This document shows positions 1 to 8,948 of a stretch of 16,600 nt of DNA, in pieces; within the stretch, counting starts at the first letter, position 1, and each line of letters opens with the position of its first letter. A program made the position numbers and the translations under genes. Below the pieces are notes generated by a model. The model searched no databases. It was not told the origin of the DNA and was given only the letters and a program-made list of their open reading frames with translations. The DNA lies in the NCBI GenBank assembly GCA_900404475.1, contig OUQQ01000349.1, positions 1-16,600 of the forward strand, written 5' to 3'. Source of the stretch: Spongospora subterranea. Its lineage: Eukaryota; Endomyxa; Phytomyxea; Plasmodiophorida; Plasmodiophoridae.

Positions 1-30
1 CGTCACATGGTTGACGAGTTGACATCGTGC

Positions 31-63
31 GGCAATCCTTCCAGCCGACACTCAACAGGGTGT
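31..63 (+). repeat. 33-bp direct repeat, copy A
   Basis: These 33 bases recur at 551-583 with one mismatch (A to G in the third quarter), 520 bp apart. The two copies diverge straight after the shared TGT. Neither lies in a gene I can support. It may be a remnant of a small duplication or of an exon on the minus strand. Confidence 0.7.
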
Positions 64-256
64 GAGGATCAAGTTCGCGACTATCATGGTGTTAGTGCAC
101 GAGAATACTGTCTGACGAAACGGGCAGGAGTTGTGGAACGTTTCACATCGATCCAATAGATTCAAGCTGCCATCACGCTCAGAAGGTCCAACCCCATCCC
201 TCCATCGCGCCCGAATCGACTCAAAAGGGTAGCAGAAGCACGGCAAGGCAGCGGCC

Positions 257-498
257 TTACGGCTTGAGCTTGTAAGGGTTAATTTCCCTAATCCTCACCT
301 CGCCTCTCTCAATAGCGAATCGTCCATCAACCTGCATCAGGCTAAATATGATTATCCGGTTAGCATGACTGGACTTAATGAATTTTACAGTTGCGCGTTC
401 GCCAAGATCAGCGCGTCTGCCCCCGACGATGGCAACGAATCCAGTACGAAAACCGCCCAGCTGTACAGTGCGTGGCGTATGTTCCATTCTATTCCTAG
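257..498 (-). CDS. Possible 3'-terminal exon of an unidentified gene
   Basis: On the minus strand a frame is open from a possible acceptor (TTCTCAG, ending at 499) to a TAA at 257-259, about 80 residues. The translation has a mixed, protein-like composition (for example VQLGGFRTGFVAIVGG and a basic end INPYKLKP), with alternating hydrophobic and charged residues and no low complexity. I do not recognise the family. The same frame stays open to 907, but there it overlaps the 3' end of the ubiquitin protease in another frame, so only the downstream part is proposed as coding. Upstream exons were not found. It could be a chance open frame. Confidence 0.3.
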
Positions 499-550
499 CT
501 GAGAACATGCCACTACGAGTACGTATGTGAATAATTGCAAAAGTAATTTG

Positions 551-583
551 GGCAATCCTTCCAGCCGACACTCGACAGGGTGT
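551..583 (+). repeat. 33-bp direct repeat, copy B
   Basis: Second copy of the repeat at 31-63. It is followed by a short GTG-rich expansion absent from the first copy. Confidence 0.7.
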
Positions 584-795
584 CGTGGGTGTCGAGGATT
601 TTTGAGTGTAATGACACAGTGAAAAATAGATTACTGTAGGTGTAGTAAATGAACTACGGTAGGTGCAGTCGGCGATGGCACATTCAGGAGTATATTCCAG
701 CAAGCAACGAACTTGCCAGAAAAGGTCGACACGGAAAAGAACGCATCGCCGAGGAATCGATTTCAAGACGAATTCGGGTATAAGCAGCTGTATTG

Positions 796-2008
796 TTATG
801 ACTTTGGCACTTTTACGTACAGCAGAAAGTATGCTGACGACTTCAAGCGATGCAACGCCTCCTCGATGGAGACGCGACTCACTTGCATGTCGTTGAACTG
901 GCGCCAATTAGCATCATTGCCCGAAACAAAGGCGGTGAAGTGGCCTGAGTTCGACCGTTGTCCCTCATGATCCATTATGGCGTATAGACGGTATTTAGAC
1001 GAAGTATCATTGTTGCAGGTTGAATCGACTTGCATCTCCATTGGGATTTCAATAGGAGTTAAAACCTTGACGATCTTCTGATTCACATATGAGCTACGAC
1101 CCAAACTTAGCGCCAAAACCATGGGGAACCGGTCCAGAATTGGGGAGCATTCTTTTATCACACTAACCAGATCTATTGATTCTGGTCGGTCGGTTTGCTC
1201 TGGAATTGGAAGACGAACGAGATATTTTGAGTCAGTCACCGATCCCGTTTCGATGGCAAATAGCTTTTGAAACTGTTTCAGTAGCTCAGGATGGGTTTGC
1301 AGCGAATTTTCAACGATATTCATTAACGTCCCATACGCTTCATCAATATCGTGCTGACCCGAGGGATTGTTGGCNCCATTGGGATTTCAATAGGAGTTAA
1401 AACCTTGACGATCTTCTGATTCACATATGAGCTACGACCCAAACTTAGCGCCAAAACCATGGGGAACCGGTCCAGAATTGGGGAGCATTCCTTTATCAAA
1501 CTAACCAGATCTATTGATTCTGGTCGGTCGGTTTGCTCTGGAATTGGAAGACGAACGAGATATTTTGAGTCAGTCACCGATCCCGTTTCGATGGCAAATA
1601 GCTTTTGAAACTGTTTCAGTAGCTCAGGATGGGTTTGCAGCGAATTTTCAACGATATTCATTAACGTCCCATACGCTTCATCAATATCGTGCTGACCCGA
1701 GGGATTGTTGGCGAACTCGTTATTAGATCCCTGTAAGGCAGCCAGGATCTCATCGCGGCACTCGCGAACCACATCGTTCATTGTATTTTGCGAGCTTAAT
1801 TCGCTCAGGAGGCGGTTCAGGGACTTGATCAGCGGGTCTGTTGGGTGATTGGTGAGATGAGTTCAACTAAACTCGAGAGTTAATGTGGGCTGGGCGTACC
1901 ATGAGGGTCAATAACGGTATCAGCTTCAGCGATCAGGGTTTTAAACGGTTCAATATCGCGAATGCCTTGAAGGATGGCGTTCATGTAGCAACAGTTGATA
2001 CCGTTGTC
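796..2008 (-). CDS. Ubiquitin-specific protease (USP/UCH family C19), 5' end missing, frame broken by assembly duplication
   Basis: This is a cysteine protease that removes ubiquitin from proteins. The Cys box is seen as INCCYMNAILQ (catalytic Cys near 1988-1990, oxyanion Asn two before it), though the family Gly before that Asn is replaced by Ile. The His box NSGHFTAF (His codon 940-942), the FND motif and a closing AYFLLYVK strand are also present. Exon 2008-1900 ends in a phase-1 donor; a 62-nt intron (1838-1899) joins it to 1837, giving GAC. The second exon then meets a 337-bp duplication (1038-1374 and 1376-1712) that shifts the frame. Skipping one copy restores one continuous frame to TAA at 796, about 270 residues from 2008. 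That is short for a USP core, and no CXXC finger is visible. An acceptor AATAG precedes 2008, so upstream exons must exist; a transmembrane ORF at 2102-2311 is a candidate, but its donor phase does not fit. Confidence 0.85.
1038..1374. repeat. Near-identical duplication around an N, copy 1
   Basis: These 337 bases repeat at 1376-1712 with only two differences seen (near 1152 and 1160 against their partners 338 bases on). The two copies are joined by one ambiguous base, N, at 1375. The join cuts the USP reading frame, and removing one copy restores it. This fits two haplotype or contig ends placed side by side rather than merged. Confidence 0.9.
1376..1712. repeat. Near-identical duplication around an N, copy 2
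   Basis: Partner of 1038-1374. This copy runs without break into the upstream part of the USP exon, so the genomic order is probably this copy followed on the minus strand by 1037 and below. Confidence 0.9.
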
Positions 2009-2101
2009 CTATTGAAAACGGTTCACGTTCTGCAATGACACAACCATAAGAAACTATAAAACCTAACCAGCCCACAGTTTTCGTTGATAATAGGAGTAGA
2101 A

Positions 2102-2311
2102 TTAGATTGCCCTGATCAGGAAATTAGACAAGAAACCAATTCGAAACGGTCGTATTGCAGTCAACGGACTGGATTGGTTGAGGGGAAAATGTGCCGAGAT
2201 GGCGATAAACAGTAGGACAGCCACAACGGATAAGAGAGAAGTGATTATGATGAACAGAATGGAACGGCTTCTTCTGATATCTGGAGCAGTTGCTGTCGAT
2301 ATTGTCATCAA
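2102..2311 (-). CDS. Small ORF with one transmembrane helix, possible 5' exon of the USP gene
   Basis: ATG at 2311-2309 opens a 69-residue frame ending in TAA at 2102-2104. A basic stretch (RRSRS) is followed by about 20 hydrophobic residues (ILFIIITSLLSVVAVLLFIA), then a polar tail. Some USPs, such as mitochondrial USP30, carry an N-terminal membrane anchor before the Cys box, and this ORF lies just upstream of the USP exon on the same strand. However, I found no donor in the phase needed (phase 0) to join it to 2008. It may be an independent small protein, a mis-spliced first exon or chance. Confidence 0.35.
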   Translation of the reverse strand: MMTISTATAPDIRRSRSILFIIITSLLSVVAVLLFIAISAHFPLNQSSPLTAIRPFRIGFLSNFLIRAI

Positions 2312-2932
2312 AACAGAATAAATTTCCAATGAGAGCCTGTTTCAAGTGGAGAATTGCGCAAAATTAATTAGGGTTTCACCAACCAGATTGCGTTTTGCGC
2401 AAATCTAAACCTCAATCAGACCGGAATCAACAAGCGCAATATGGACATTGTTTAGCTGCTTATAGATGTTTATGCATTCCAAAAAACTCCACTCCTTTGT
2501 GGTCAAGCAGTTACAACTGCAGACTGACAATTGGCAAACGAGCCGATTGGGGCTGTGCAGAAGCGACGCGATGTTTCAACATCGAGTTCAAGGTCGATTA
2601 CACCACACAAGCTCTCAAGCCAAGATTAGACTTAGTAAACATAACATGGGGTGTTCATTACAACGGTCACATTTTCTGTAGTTGAATCAAGATTTTTAGG
2701 ATTTGATTGGGATTCAACCCATTGTGCTACAAATCGACCCCCCTGTCCTGTAAATGTACTCTTTTCCGCTCTAATAAACACTATTTCTTTTTCCTCTCTC
2801 TTTTCGTCATCTCCTCTCCCTTCGTCGCTATTCCGCCCTGGTCACTGTCGACCGGGCGGCAGCACAGAAGCTTTTGTAGCTAACCGTAGCTAACACTCGT
2901 GGAACTCGACCACATCAATTTCTTTCTCAACT
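2312..2932 (+). mobile_element. Leader and LTR-like stretch in front of the retroelement
   Basis: There is no credible gene in these 620 bases. A perfect 10-bp inverted repeat (TTGCGCAAAA at 2354-2363, TTTTGCGCAA at 2393-2402) lies near the left end. Around 2774 there is an AATAAA signal followed by a pyrimidine-rich stretch (about 2785-2830), as in the R/U5 part of an LTR. A TGG at about 2900 that could start a primer-binding site lies some 30 bases before the gag start. No second LTR copy was seen downstream, so the element borders are not defined. Confidence 0.35.
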
Positions 2933-4361
2933 ATGGCTCGTGGACGCACACAACCGCCTCGACCGGCACCAGTAGCATCCCCGATCTTCACGCCGATCAC
3001 GGCGCCTCACATTGCATTATTCGAGTTAAACGCCGTCAACCGATTCCTTCGGGACTACAATGCCTACAAAGACCTCGTCAAAGAACGACAAGACGTCCAC
3101 AACGAGGATGTCCAGGCGAATTCGGTAAATAGCTGTATTCCTAGGCATAAACTTGAAGGATTGGCCACATATATTTTGAAAAAAGCCCTTGACCAGGTCA
3201 CTGATCAAGACCTGCTCGATTACTTTCAGCGAGTGCGCTCACAAGCCATCGCATCATGCCAACAAGACATCGACAAGCTTATTAAAGAGCGGGTCGTGAT
3301 GAGCTTGGCAATCGCAGACGCCGAGGACAGAGTTCTGAGCTATTTCACAGCGTTCGACAAACTCATCACGGATTATGGGCTAGAACACGTGCACGACGTG
3401 GAAGATAACGGCGAGTTGAAGCTCTGACCGAGGGATTGCGCCCACCTTCACTCAAGGCCGTTGTCGAACATGAACTAAAGTACGGTAAAGATGAGGACGC
3501 TAATGACGATGTCGCTAAGGCATTCGAGCTGATCCTGTCTACCGCCAAAGATCAAGAAGGCTTCGACGCTTCAACAATGATCTCATGCCGATTCCACCTC
3601 AGCGAGATGCCAACAATCAAGAAAAGCAGCATCTCAAACAGGTTTTTTTTTTGTGATTGTGTTCGGCATTTTGGTGCCAGGTTTGTAGTACTCATATCTA
3701 CAAGAGGGCCAAGACGAACTTGGTGTCAAAGCTCATTCGCTAGACAATATTTTCTCAAACACGACGAGAATCGTGGAAAACAACCTTACGGCGACCTGAG
3801 ACCTAAGCCTAATGAAGATTCCAAAGAAATCAGTGACTTCATCAGACACAAATGTGAGAGTAAACCGCCTCCTCCTAATGGTTGTCTACTTTGTAAAAAT
3901 GATCACTGGGTACAAATATGCCCCACCGCTACAATCAAAGAGCGCAAGGATGCATTCACAAACTTCCGAGCTGACCGAAACTCCAAAGCCAATGAGTCGA
4001 ATAAGCGTCAACAACTTCCAACAGACCCAAAGTTCTCGACTACATACCAGGTCAATATCAACTCTATTCGCTCTCTGCCTTGTGAGTTGGATAATGGTTC
4101 TTCTAAAACAACCATCGATGAGAAAAGTATCAAACGTCTATTGGCAAAAACACACGTCCCCTGCCGCTTTTTCGATGAACCAATCACAGGCAAACAGGAG
4201 TTCGCGGGATCTACTTCCACCCCCTCGATTCACCCATTGATGCCAAAATCACTTTGCGGCGTCGCGAGTGCTTTGTGACGCGTGAAGATCTTTCAGACGG
4301 TGTAGTCCTAATGGCACACCGGAACTATTTGCATTATGAATCATGTTTTTCAACTTTGTAA
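2933..4361 (+). pseudogene. Decayed LTR-retrotransposon gag-protease fragment, no reverse transcriptase
   Basis: ATG at 2933 opens a 164-residue Gag-like helical frame (residues such as FLRDYNAYKDLV) ending in TGA at 3425-3427. Gag-like coding resumes in another frame from about 3418. A zinc knuckle of type CX2CX3HX4C is encoded at 3883-3921, the spacing typical of BEL/Pao elements. An aspartic protease remnant follows, with a DNGS motif near 4090 where active enzymes have D[ST]G. The frame shifts again near 4210 and closes at 4359-4361. A further frame change and a T-run insertion lie between about 3575 and 3710. No polymerase, RNase H or integrase follows; the fragment stops where the duplicated ankyrin segment begins. 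Assignment to BEL/Pao rather than another LTR group rests only on knuckle spacing. Confidence 0.7.
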
Positions 4362-5230
4362 CTGTTTTCTTGTTTGCAGAATAATCTGACGAATTATCCA
4401 TTGTTTTATGTGTTCCAGTGTGTCCTCTTTTCAATGGTATGCTCATTCCTCGACTTTGTCCGACATCTCTTTTCCTTGGGCTTTTCATCATATGCTTCTG
4501 CTCGCGGTTCTGAAATGTTGTCTCGACATATGCAAGCATCGGTTGGACTGCGGTACCGACATCAATGAGAGGTCATTCGGGAATCAAACGTCCTTGATCT
4601 CCGCCAGCTCTCGTCCTATAGGAACTCCTCACCAACTCGACGACACCGGTTCTCATTTCAATTCTAATGCGAAACAGATTCTATTGTCGAGGTGCTGATA
4701 TCTTTTGTTTGTTTTGATGATGAGCATCAAACCTCGTTGATCCGCGTCAAAATCCGGGTAGTGTCGCTCCCGTTCACTCATCGTAGAGCTGATATATTTG
4801 AATTCCTAGTTTATTCAATGCTATTGAAACGTTTTGAAACGCGGGCGCCGATGTTGATGAGGGTGACTTGGAAGGAAACACGGCTTCAATGTTGGCAGTT
4901 GAAAACGACGCTGATATTCAGTTGTGCTTGGTCCCAGACCTCGTTCAGTGAGCGGATCGGGGAAGTGTTGTTTGAAGTACGGTTCTAAGGTCAACGCCGC
5001 TAGTGATGGGAAAACAGCATTGATGCTGGCTTCAAATGGTGGCAGGTATTCATTGCATTGCTGTTTCAGTCAATTGCCCAACGGTTTGATTTCATCTGTG
5101 ATTAGATTTTGAGACTGTTCTATATTACACATGTTGATCTGTACGGTCAATGAAAGCAGTTTTGGAACTTTGTTCGCAGCTGTTTTTTTTTCAGCCTGAG
5201 TCGGTTTGGGATTCGGTAATTGTATTTTTG
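4340..5230 (+). pseudogene. Dead duplicate of the ankyrin gene (exons 3-6)
   Basis: This stretch aligns base by base, with many changes, to about 6816-7600. The ankyrin signature is still readable (for example LDCGTDINERS against LDCGADINQRL in the live gene). The acceptor before exon 3 has lost its AG, the exon 3 donor is gone, and the exon 4 acceptor has lost its AG. A frame change falls in the third block. Only the last block keeps a GT donor at its end. About 115 extra bases lie after the last ankyrin block compared with the live copy. It cannot encode an ankyrin protein as it stands. Confidence 0.85.
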
Positions 5231-5241
5231 TGGACGAGTTA

Positions 5242-5491
5242 TTGGTCAATGGATTATTGCTGGAGCGATTGGAAGAGCGAACGAAGACGGCCGACGATCA
5301 GTTCTGTATCAGTAATGTCCTTTTTGTGGGTCACTCGACACGCCGTTGGTACATTCGACATCGTATCTTATTTCAACGGAATTCGGATGCGAACGGCGAC
5401 TGGTCCAGCTGACGACGTGATCTTGTTTCCGGATTCCAAGACGGACGCCAATCAAACACAATCAGGAACTAAATCGACGTGAAATCGATAT
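5242..5491 (+). pseudogene. Dead duplicate of the 3' end of the helical gene at 8406-8948
   Basis: Bases from TTGGTCAATG at 5242 to GAAATCGATAT near 5491 match 8766-8957. The motif LERLEERTKTADDQF here corresponds to LERLEQRMKAANDQF in the intact gene. An insertion of about 60 bases splits the match after the CAGTTC block, and the 5' two thirds of the gene is absent. A shared tail, GTGAAATCGATAT, continues past the stop codon in both copies. It sits where the live copy has its helical gene, after the ankyrin exons, showing that both were duplicated as one block. Confidence 0.85.
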
Positions 5492-5571
5492 TTTGTTGAC
5501 TAAGAAGGTGCCAGATACCGTTTGGATGAGATGGGGTCAGAAAGAGTCTTTCGGGTATAACTGATATCGCC

Positions 5572-5622
5572 GTGTCATCATCTGTACCTAAGACTGATAC
5601 GAAACCTTCTGAAGCCGGTCAG
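5572..5622 (+). repeat. 51-bp inverted repeat, left arm
   Basis: The reverse complement lies at 5734-5784; 46 of 51 positions pair, including a 33-bp inner part with one mismatch. The loop is 111 nt. The arms carry no visible transposase gene or target duplication. In RNA this would fold as a long hairpin. Confidence 0.85.
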
Positions 5623-5733
5623 TCTAAGAGTTTGACCATGAATACGGCAATGGCAGGGCACACTTTTATTGGAGTTGATGGTGCTTCGTCATCGCCGTAA
5701 TCATAATCCGTCACAATCTTATTCATACAAACC

Positions 5734-5784
5734 CTGACCGGCTTCAGCAGGTTTCGTATCAGTCTTTGGTGCAGAAGATGACGC
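5734..5784 (-). repeat. 51-bp inverted repeat, right arm
   Basis: Partner of 5572-5622. Its outer end lies 17 bases before the 36-bp tandem repeats, so it belongs to the same unstable spacer between the two copies of the duplication. Confidence 0.85.
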
Positions 5785-5801
5785 TATCGATCTTAAGAGT
5801 C

Positions 5802-5981
5802 GTAACGTGGATCTTGTGGCTAATAATAGGTTCTATTGTAACGTGGATCATGTGGCTAATAATAGGTTCTATTGTAACGTGGATCATGTGGCCAATAATA
5901 AGTTCTATTGTAACGTGGATCATGTGGCCAATAATAAGTTCTACTGTATCGTGGATCATGTGTCTAACAATTGGTTCGCAG
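5802..5981 (+). repeat. Five tandem copies of a 36-bp unit, in frame with the ankyrin gene
   Basis: Units start at 5802, 5838, 5874, 5910 and 5946, each beginning GTA-CGTGGATC-TGTG. The middle three are nearly identical and the outer two are more diverged. At 36 bp the unit keeps the frame, encoding a 12-residue motif NVDHVANNRFYC, and that frame runs unbroken into the ATG at 6008. No in-frame ATG lies upstream, but a CAG acceptor could start an exon near 5750. There are no unique spacers between units, so it is not CRISPR-like. Confidence 0.9.
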
Positions 5982-6007
5982 AAATTCGGCATTATTGTAA
6001 AACGTCG

Positions 6008-7975
6008 ATGGTGAGAGGTGGTGGGTCGGTGTTAACATCTCGGGATGCGGGCCCGTTCCGACGGCTGCCCAGCAACGTCCTCTTCCAGATATTTCAGTAT
6101 TATCTACCGCCGGTCGACCCATCGTTTATCGAGGCGTTCCCAACCGAATTTCGGATTTTGCACCAATATCGTGCAAATTTTTACAGAAAAACGACATTTC
6201 CATTATGTTTTGCTGTTCAAGCTGATGATCTGTAAGGGGATTTGTAATTCATCTTATCGTCGTATATATTGGTCAACTGTCGTCCGGAAACTGTCGAATG
6301 TTTCATCAAATTATTCATTTGATTTGTGTTGAAAACCCACATCCGATTTGTGGCTCAACATGGTCAAAATACCGCGAGTAGTATTTATTCCCAAAGATGC
6401 TGTGATCTCATTGCGGTTTTACGTATTATGTGAAGTGTTTGTTTTTTCAATCAGGTTTTACAAATTTGTCTATTTTCCTGTGATGCCAATCGTGGTTTTG
6501 TGTAGTATCGGTGTGGTCCAGCTATTTATCGACGAAGGATGCGATTTGGACTATGGTGAATTTCCAACTAATTTTGCTCCAATACATTATGCTGTCACAT
6601 TGAACCGGTACTCGTCAATCCTACCTGTCTTTCTTGATTTCATGCCCTCATCAACTTTGTCTATTGAGTCTGGACATCGTAAAGGCCCTTGTTTGTGGCG
6701 GCGCCTCGCTATACATCAGAACTATCTACAAATCAACAGCCCTGAGCATTGCCATTTCTCAACAAAAGTAAACCATATTCTTAGCACCGTCGTTGTGTTT
6801 TGATAAACAAACAGCAATCATTTCTTTTAACTAACAGCCATCAGTTTTTTGCAGCATAAATGAACGAATTTTTTATTGGTTTGCTTGTTCCAGTTTGCTC
6901 CTCCTTTTCCATGTTAGAGTTCGCTCTTTGACGTTGTTCCTATGTCATTTCATCATATTCTTCAGCTCACGGTTCTGGAATGTAGGCTCGAAATATTCAA
7001 GTATCTGTTGGACTGCGGTGCTGACATTAATCAGAGGTTGCACGGGAATGAAACGCCTTTGATCGTCGCCAGCTATTGTCCTCAGTAACACAAATCATCC
7101 CCAATTCGACGAAACCGGTTCCCATTTCCTCTCTAGTACGAATTTTTATGCTCGAACGCTATTGTCGCGGGGTGCTGATATCAGTGATTTTGATGATGAG
7201 CATCAAACCGCCTTGATGGCCGCGTCAAAATTTGGGTATTGCCGCCCTCCCGTTCACTAATCGTAGAGCTGATATATCTGCTTTCCTAGATTATTCACTG
7301 TGGTTGACACGCTGCTGAACGCGGGCGCCGATGTTGGCCATGTTGATTTACAAGGAAACACGGCTTTGATTTTGGCAGCTGCTAACTCCGAGTAAGACAT
7401 CAACCGATACCCAGTTGTGTTTGTTCCCAGACCTCGTTCAGTGTGCTGATCGGGGAAGTTTTGCTGAAATACGGCTCTAAGGTCAACTCCGCTAATCGTT
7501 TTGGAAAAACAGCATTGATGCTGGCTTCGAATGGCGGCAGGTAACATCGCATTGGTTCGCGGCTGTTTTATCTCAACCTAAGTAGGTTTGGGATTCGTTT
7601 TTTGTTTTTCTCTTTGGCTCAATGCTTTTTATCTTGTAATGTCGCCATCTGTTCCTATGTTCAACGCATCATTGGGTTTCTGTATGTTTAAAGCACAGGA
7701 AGAGGATAATCCTTATCCTAGAACGTGTTTATTGGTGCCGTGTCGGCATCTTATGTGTGATCAGGATTGATTGGGTCAATTTGCTCTTGAAACACGGCGC
7801 TGAAGTCACCGCTCGTGATTCTTATAATCGATCCGCCTTGTACATGGCAGTTTCCGCAAACCATGACCCTTGTTCTAGAATTCGTGTCATCGAGAGTTTA
7901 ATGGACCACAACGCCTCATTAAGTTATCTTGCTCCTGGCGAGTTGGTGGCACTGGTGGCCAGCATACCAACGTAA
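6008..7975 (+). CDS. Ankyrin-repeat protein with F-box-like N terminus (7 exons, 311 aa)
   Basis: Exons: 6008-6231, 6506-6607, 6986-7084, 7137-7235, 7290-7391, 7442-7540, 7765-7975. Introns are 274, 378, 52, 54, 50 and 224 nt, all in phase 2; joining them gives one frame to TAA at 7973-7975. Residues 17-34 (FRRLPSNVLFQIFQYYLP) resemble an F-box helix, so the protein may be a substrate adaptor of an SCF-type ubiquitin ligase; that is inference. From about residue 75 come six ankyrin-type units, such as YLLDCGADIN, TLLSRGADIS, TLLNAGADVG, LLKYGSKVN and LLKHGAEVTA. Exons 2-6 are 102, 99, 99, 102 and 99 nt, each adding one repeat. The start at 6008 is the first ATG of the frame; the frame is open upstream through the 12-residue repeats, so the true N terminus could be longer. 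Third positions are less GC-rich than in the genes to the right. Confidence 0.85.
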
Positions 7976-8405
7976 ATGATATTTGCGACCTGCTGTGCTC
8001 CATATTTTGAAATATTCGCATCTCGCGCAGATACACGTCTTACCCGAATATGTGTTGAGTTTACAAATCATTCTCACGGAAATGATCACAATTATTTGTA
8101 CATCCAAATGTCAATGAATGAGCGAGGGGGATACGGGTGTAAACGGCGATATCTGTCATTAAACAACAATCAAATCAATCGAAGATGAGAATATCAATAA
8201 TTCCTCCAGATTCATTTGATAGTCGCCAATATTGATAATTCCCTAATATCAAACCCATCACCGCTCGAAATATTTCAGATAATCCTGTTCAAACGGTGTT
8301 CAGTCTGAACCTTTCGGGCCGTTTTAGAACAATTCTTCCATTAAATGCAACAAGTAGGGTCGTAATGATCCTTTAAAAGGGGTCGAATTGGAGTATTCCT
8401 TATTT
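7976..8405. other. Spacer between ankyrin gene and helical gene
   Basis: These 430 AT-rich bases hold the ankyrin 3' UTR and the upstream region of the helical gene. The sequence just after the stop (ACGTAAATGA) also looks like a donor, so the last exon might be spliced on, but I found no downstream exon in matching phase: the open frame ahead of 8406 is preceded by TAG. I see no RNA gene or clear TATA box. Confidence 0.5.
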
Positions 8406-8948
8406 ATGGCGGGTAAGGTCGGATCAGGCGATAATCGAGGAGATGTGGGGGTAGAATCCGTCAACAACGTTATCGCCATTCTCAAGGAGCAGATCACCCT
8501 GGGCCAAGCCGATACCGACGCGATACGACACGAGACCGACTTGCTGAAGGAATTAGCGATCGATAACGGTCTGATCGAATATTTGGTGTCGGGTCGGGTT
8601 CACGATCAACGCAAGATCGACCGATCGAGGAAGACGTTGCGAAGGCGCTCGTCGACCCATGAAAGAATGGGGGCGTTTATTGACGAAGGCGGATTGGGAG
8701 ATATCGCTCAACAACTCGAAGGAATTCGAAGCGATTGCGCATTGATAAGAACGCAGATCGAGGTCTTGGTCAATGAATCATCGCTAGAGCGATTGGAACA
8801 GCGAATGAAGGCGGCCAACGATCAGTTCGCAATGCAGTTAGGGTGCGAACGGCGACGGATTCAGCTGGCGACGCGATCCTGTTCCCTGGTTCTAGCGCGA
8901 ATTGAGACGGCCTCCAATCAAATACAATCACGACATAGATCGTCGTGA
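8406..8948 (+). CDS. Helical orphan protein, 180 aa, single exon
   Basis: ATG at 8406-8408 opens a frame to TGA at 8946-8948. The protein is mostly predicted helix with heptad-like spacing of Leu, Ile and Val (for example VNNVIAILKEQITLGQ, then LERLEQRMKAANDQF), a basic patch RKTLRRRSS in the middle and a Ser/Arg-rich end. It has no signal peptide, membrane segment or known catalytic motif, and I do not recognise the family. Third codon positions are GC-rich, which supports coding. The frame is open for six codons before this ATG to a TTG and back to a TAG; the ATG is the better start. Its 3' end has a decayed copy at 5242-5491. It follows the ankyrin gene in the same order in both copies of the duplication, so the two may share promoter history or function. 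It converges on the transporter at 9207. Confidence 0.7.
   Translation: MAGKVGSGDNRGDVGVESVNNVIAILKEQITLGQADTDAIRHETDLLKELAIDNGLIEYLVSGRVHDQRKIDRSRKTLRRRSSTHERMGAFIDEGGLGDIAQQLEGIRSDCALIRTQIEVLVNESSLERLEQRMKAANDQFAMQLGCERRRIQLATRSCSLVLARIETASNQIQSRHRSS

Noticed and set aside
257..907. 216-residue minus-strand open frame as a single gene
   Set aside because: Its upstream third overlaps the well-supported 3' end of the USP in another frame; only the distal part is kept, as a weak exon call.
2395..2685. 96-residue plus-strand frame before the retroelement
   Set aside because: It starts at TTG, not ATG, has no recognisable motif, and overlaps another equally long frame in the same LTR-like stretch.
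5802..5981. CRISPR-like array
   Set aside because: The 36-bp units are directly tandem with no unique spacers, lie in a eukaryotic setting and have no cas genes nearby.
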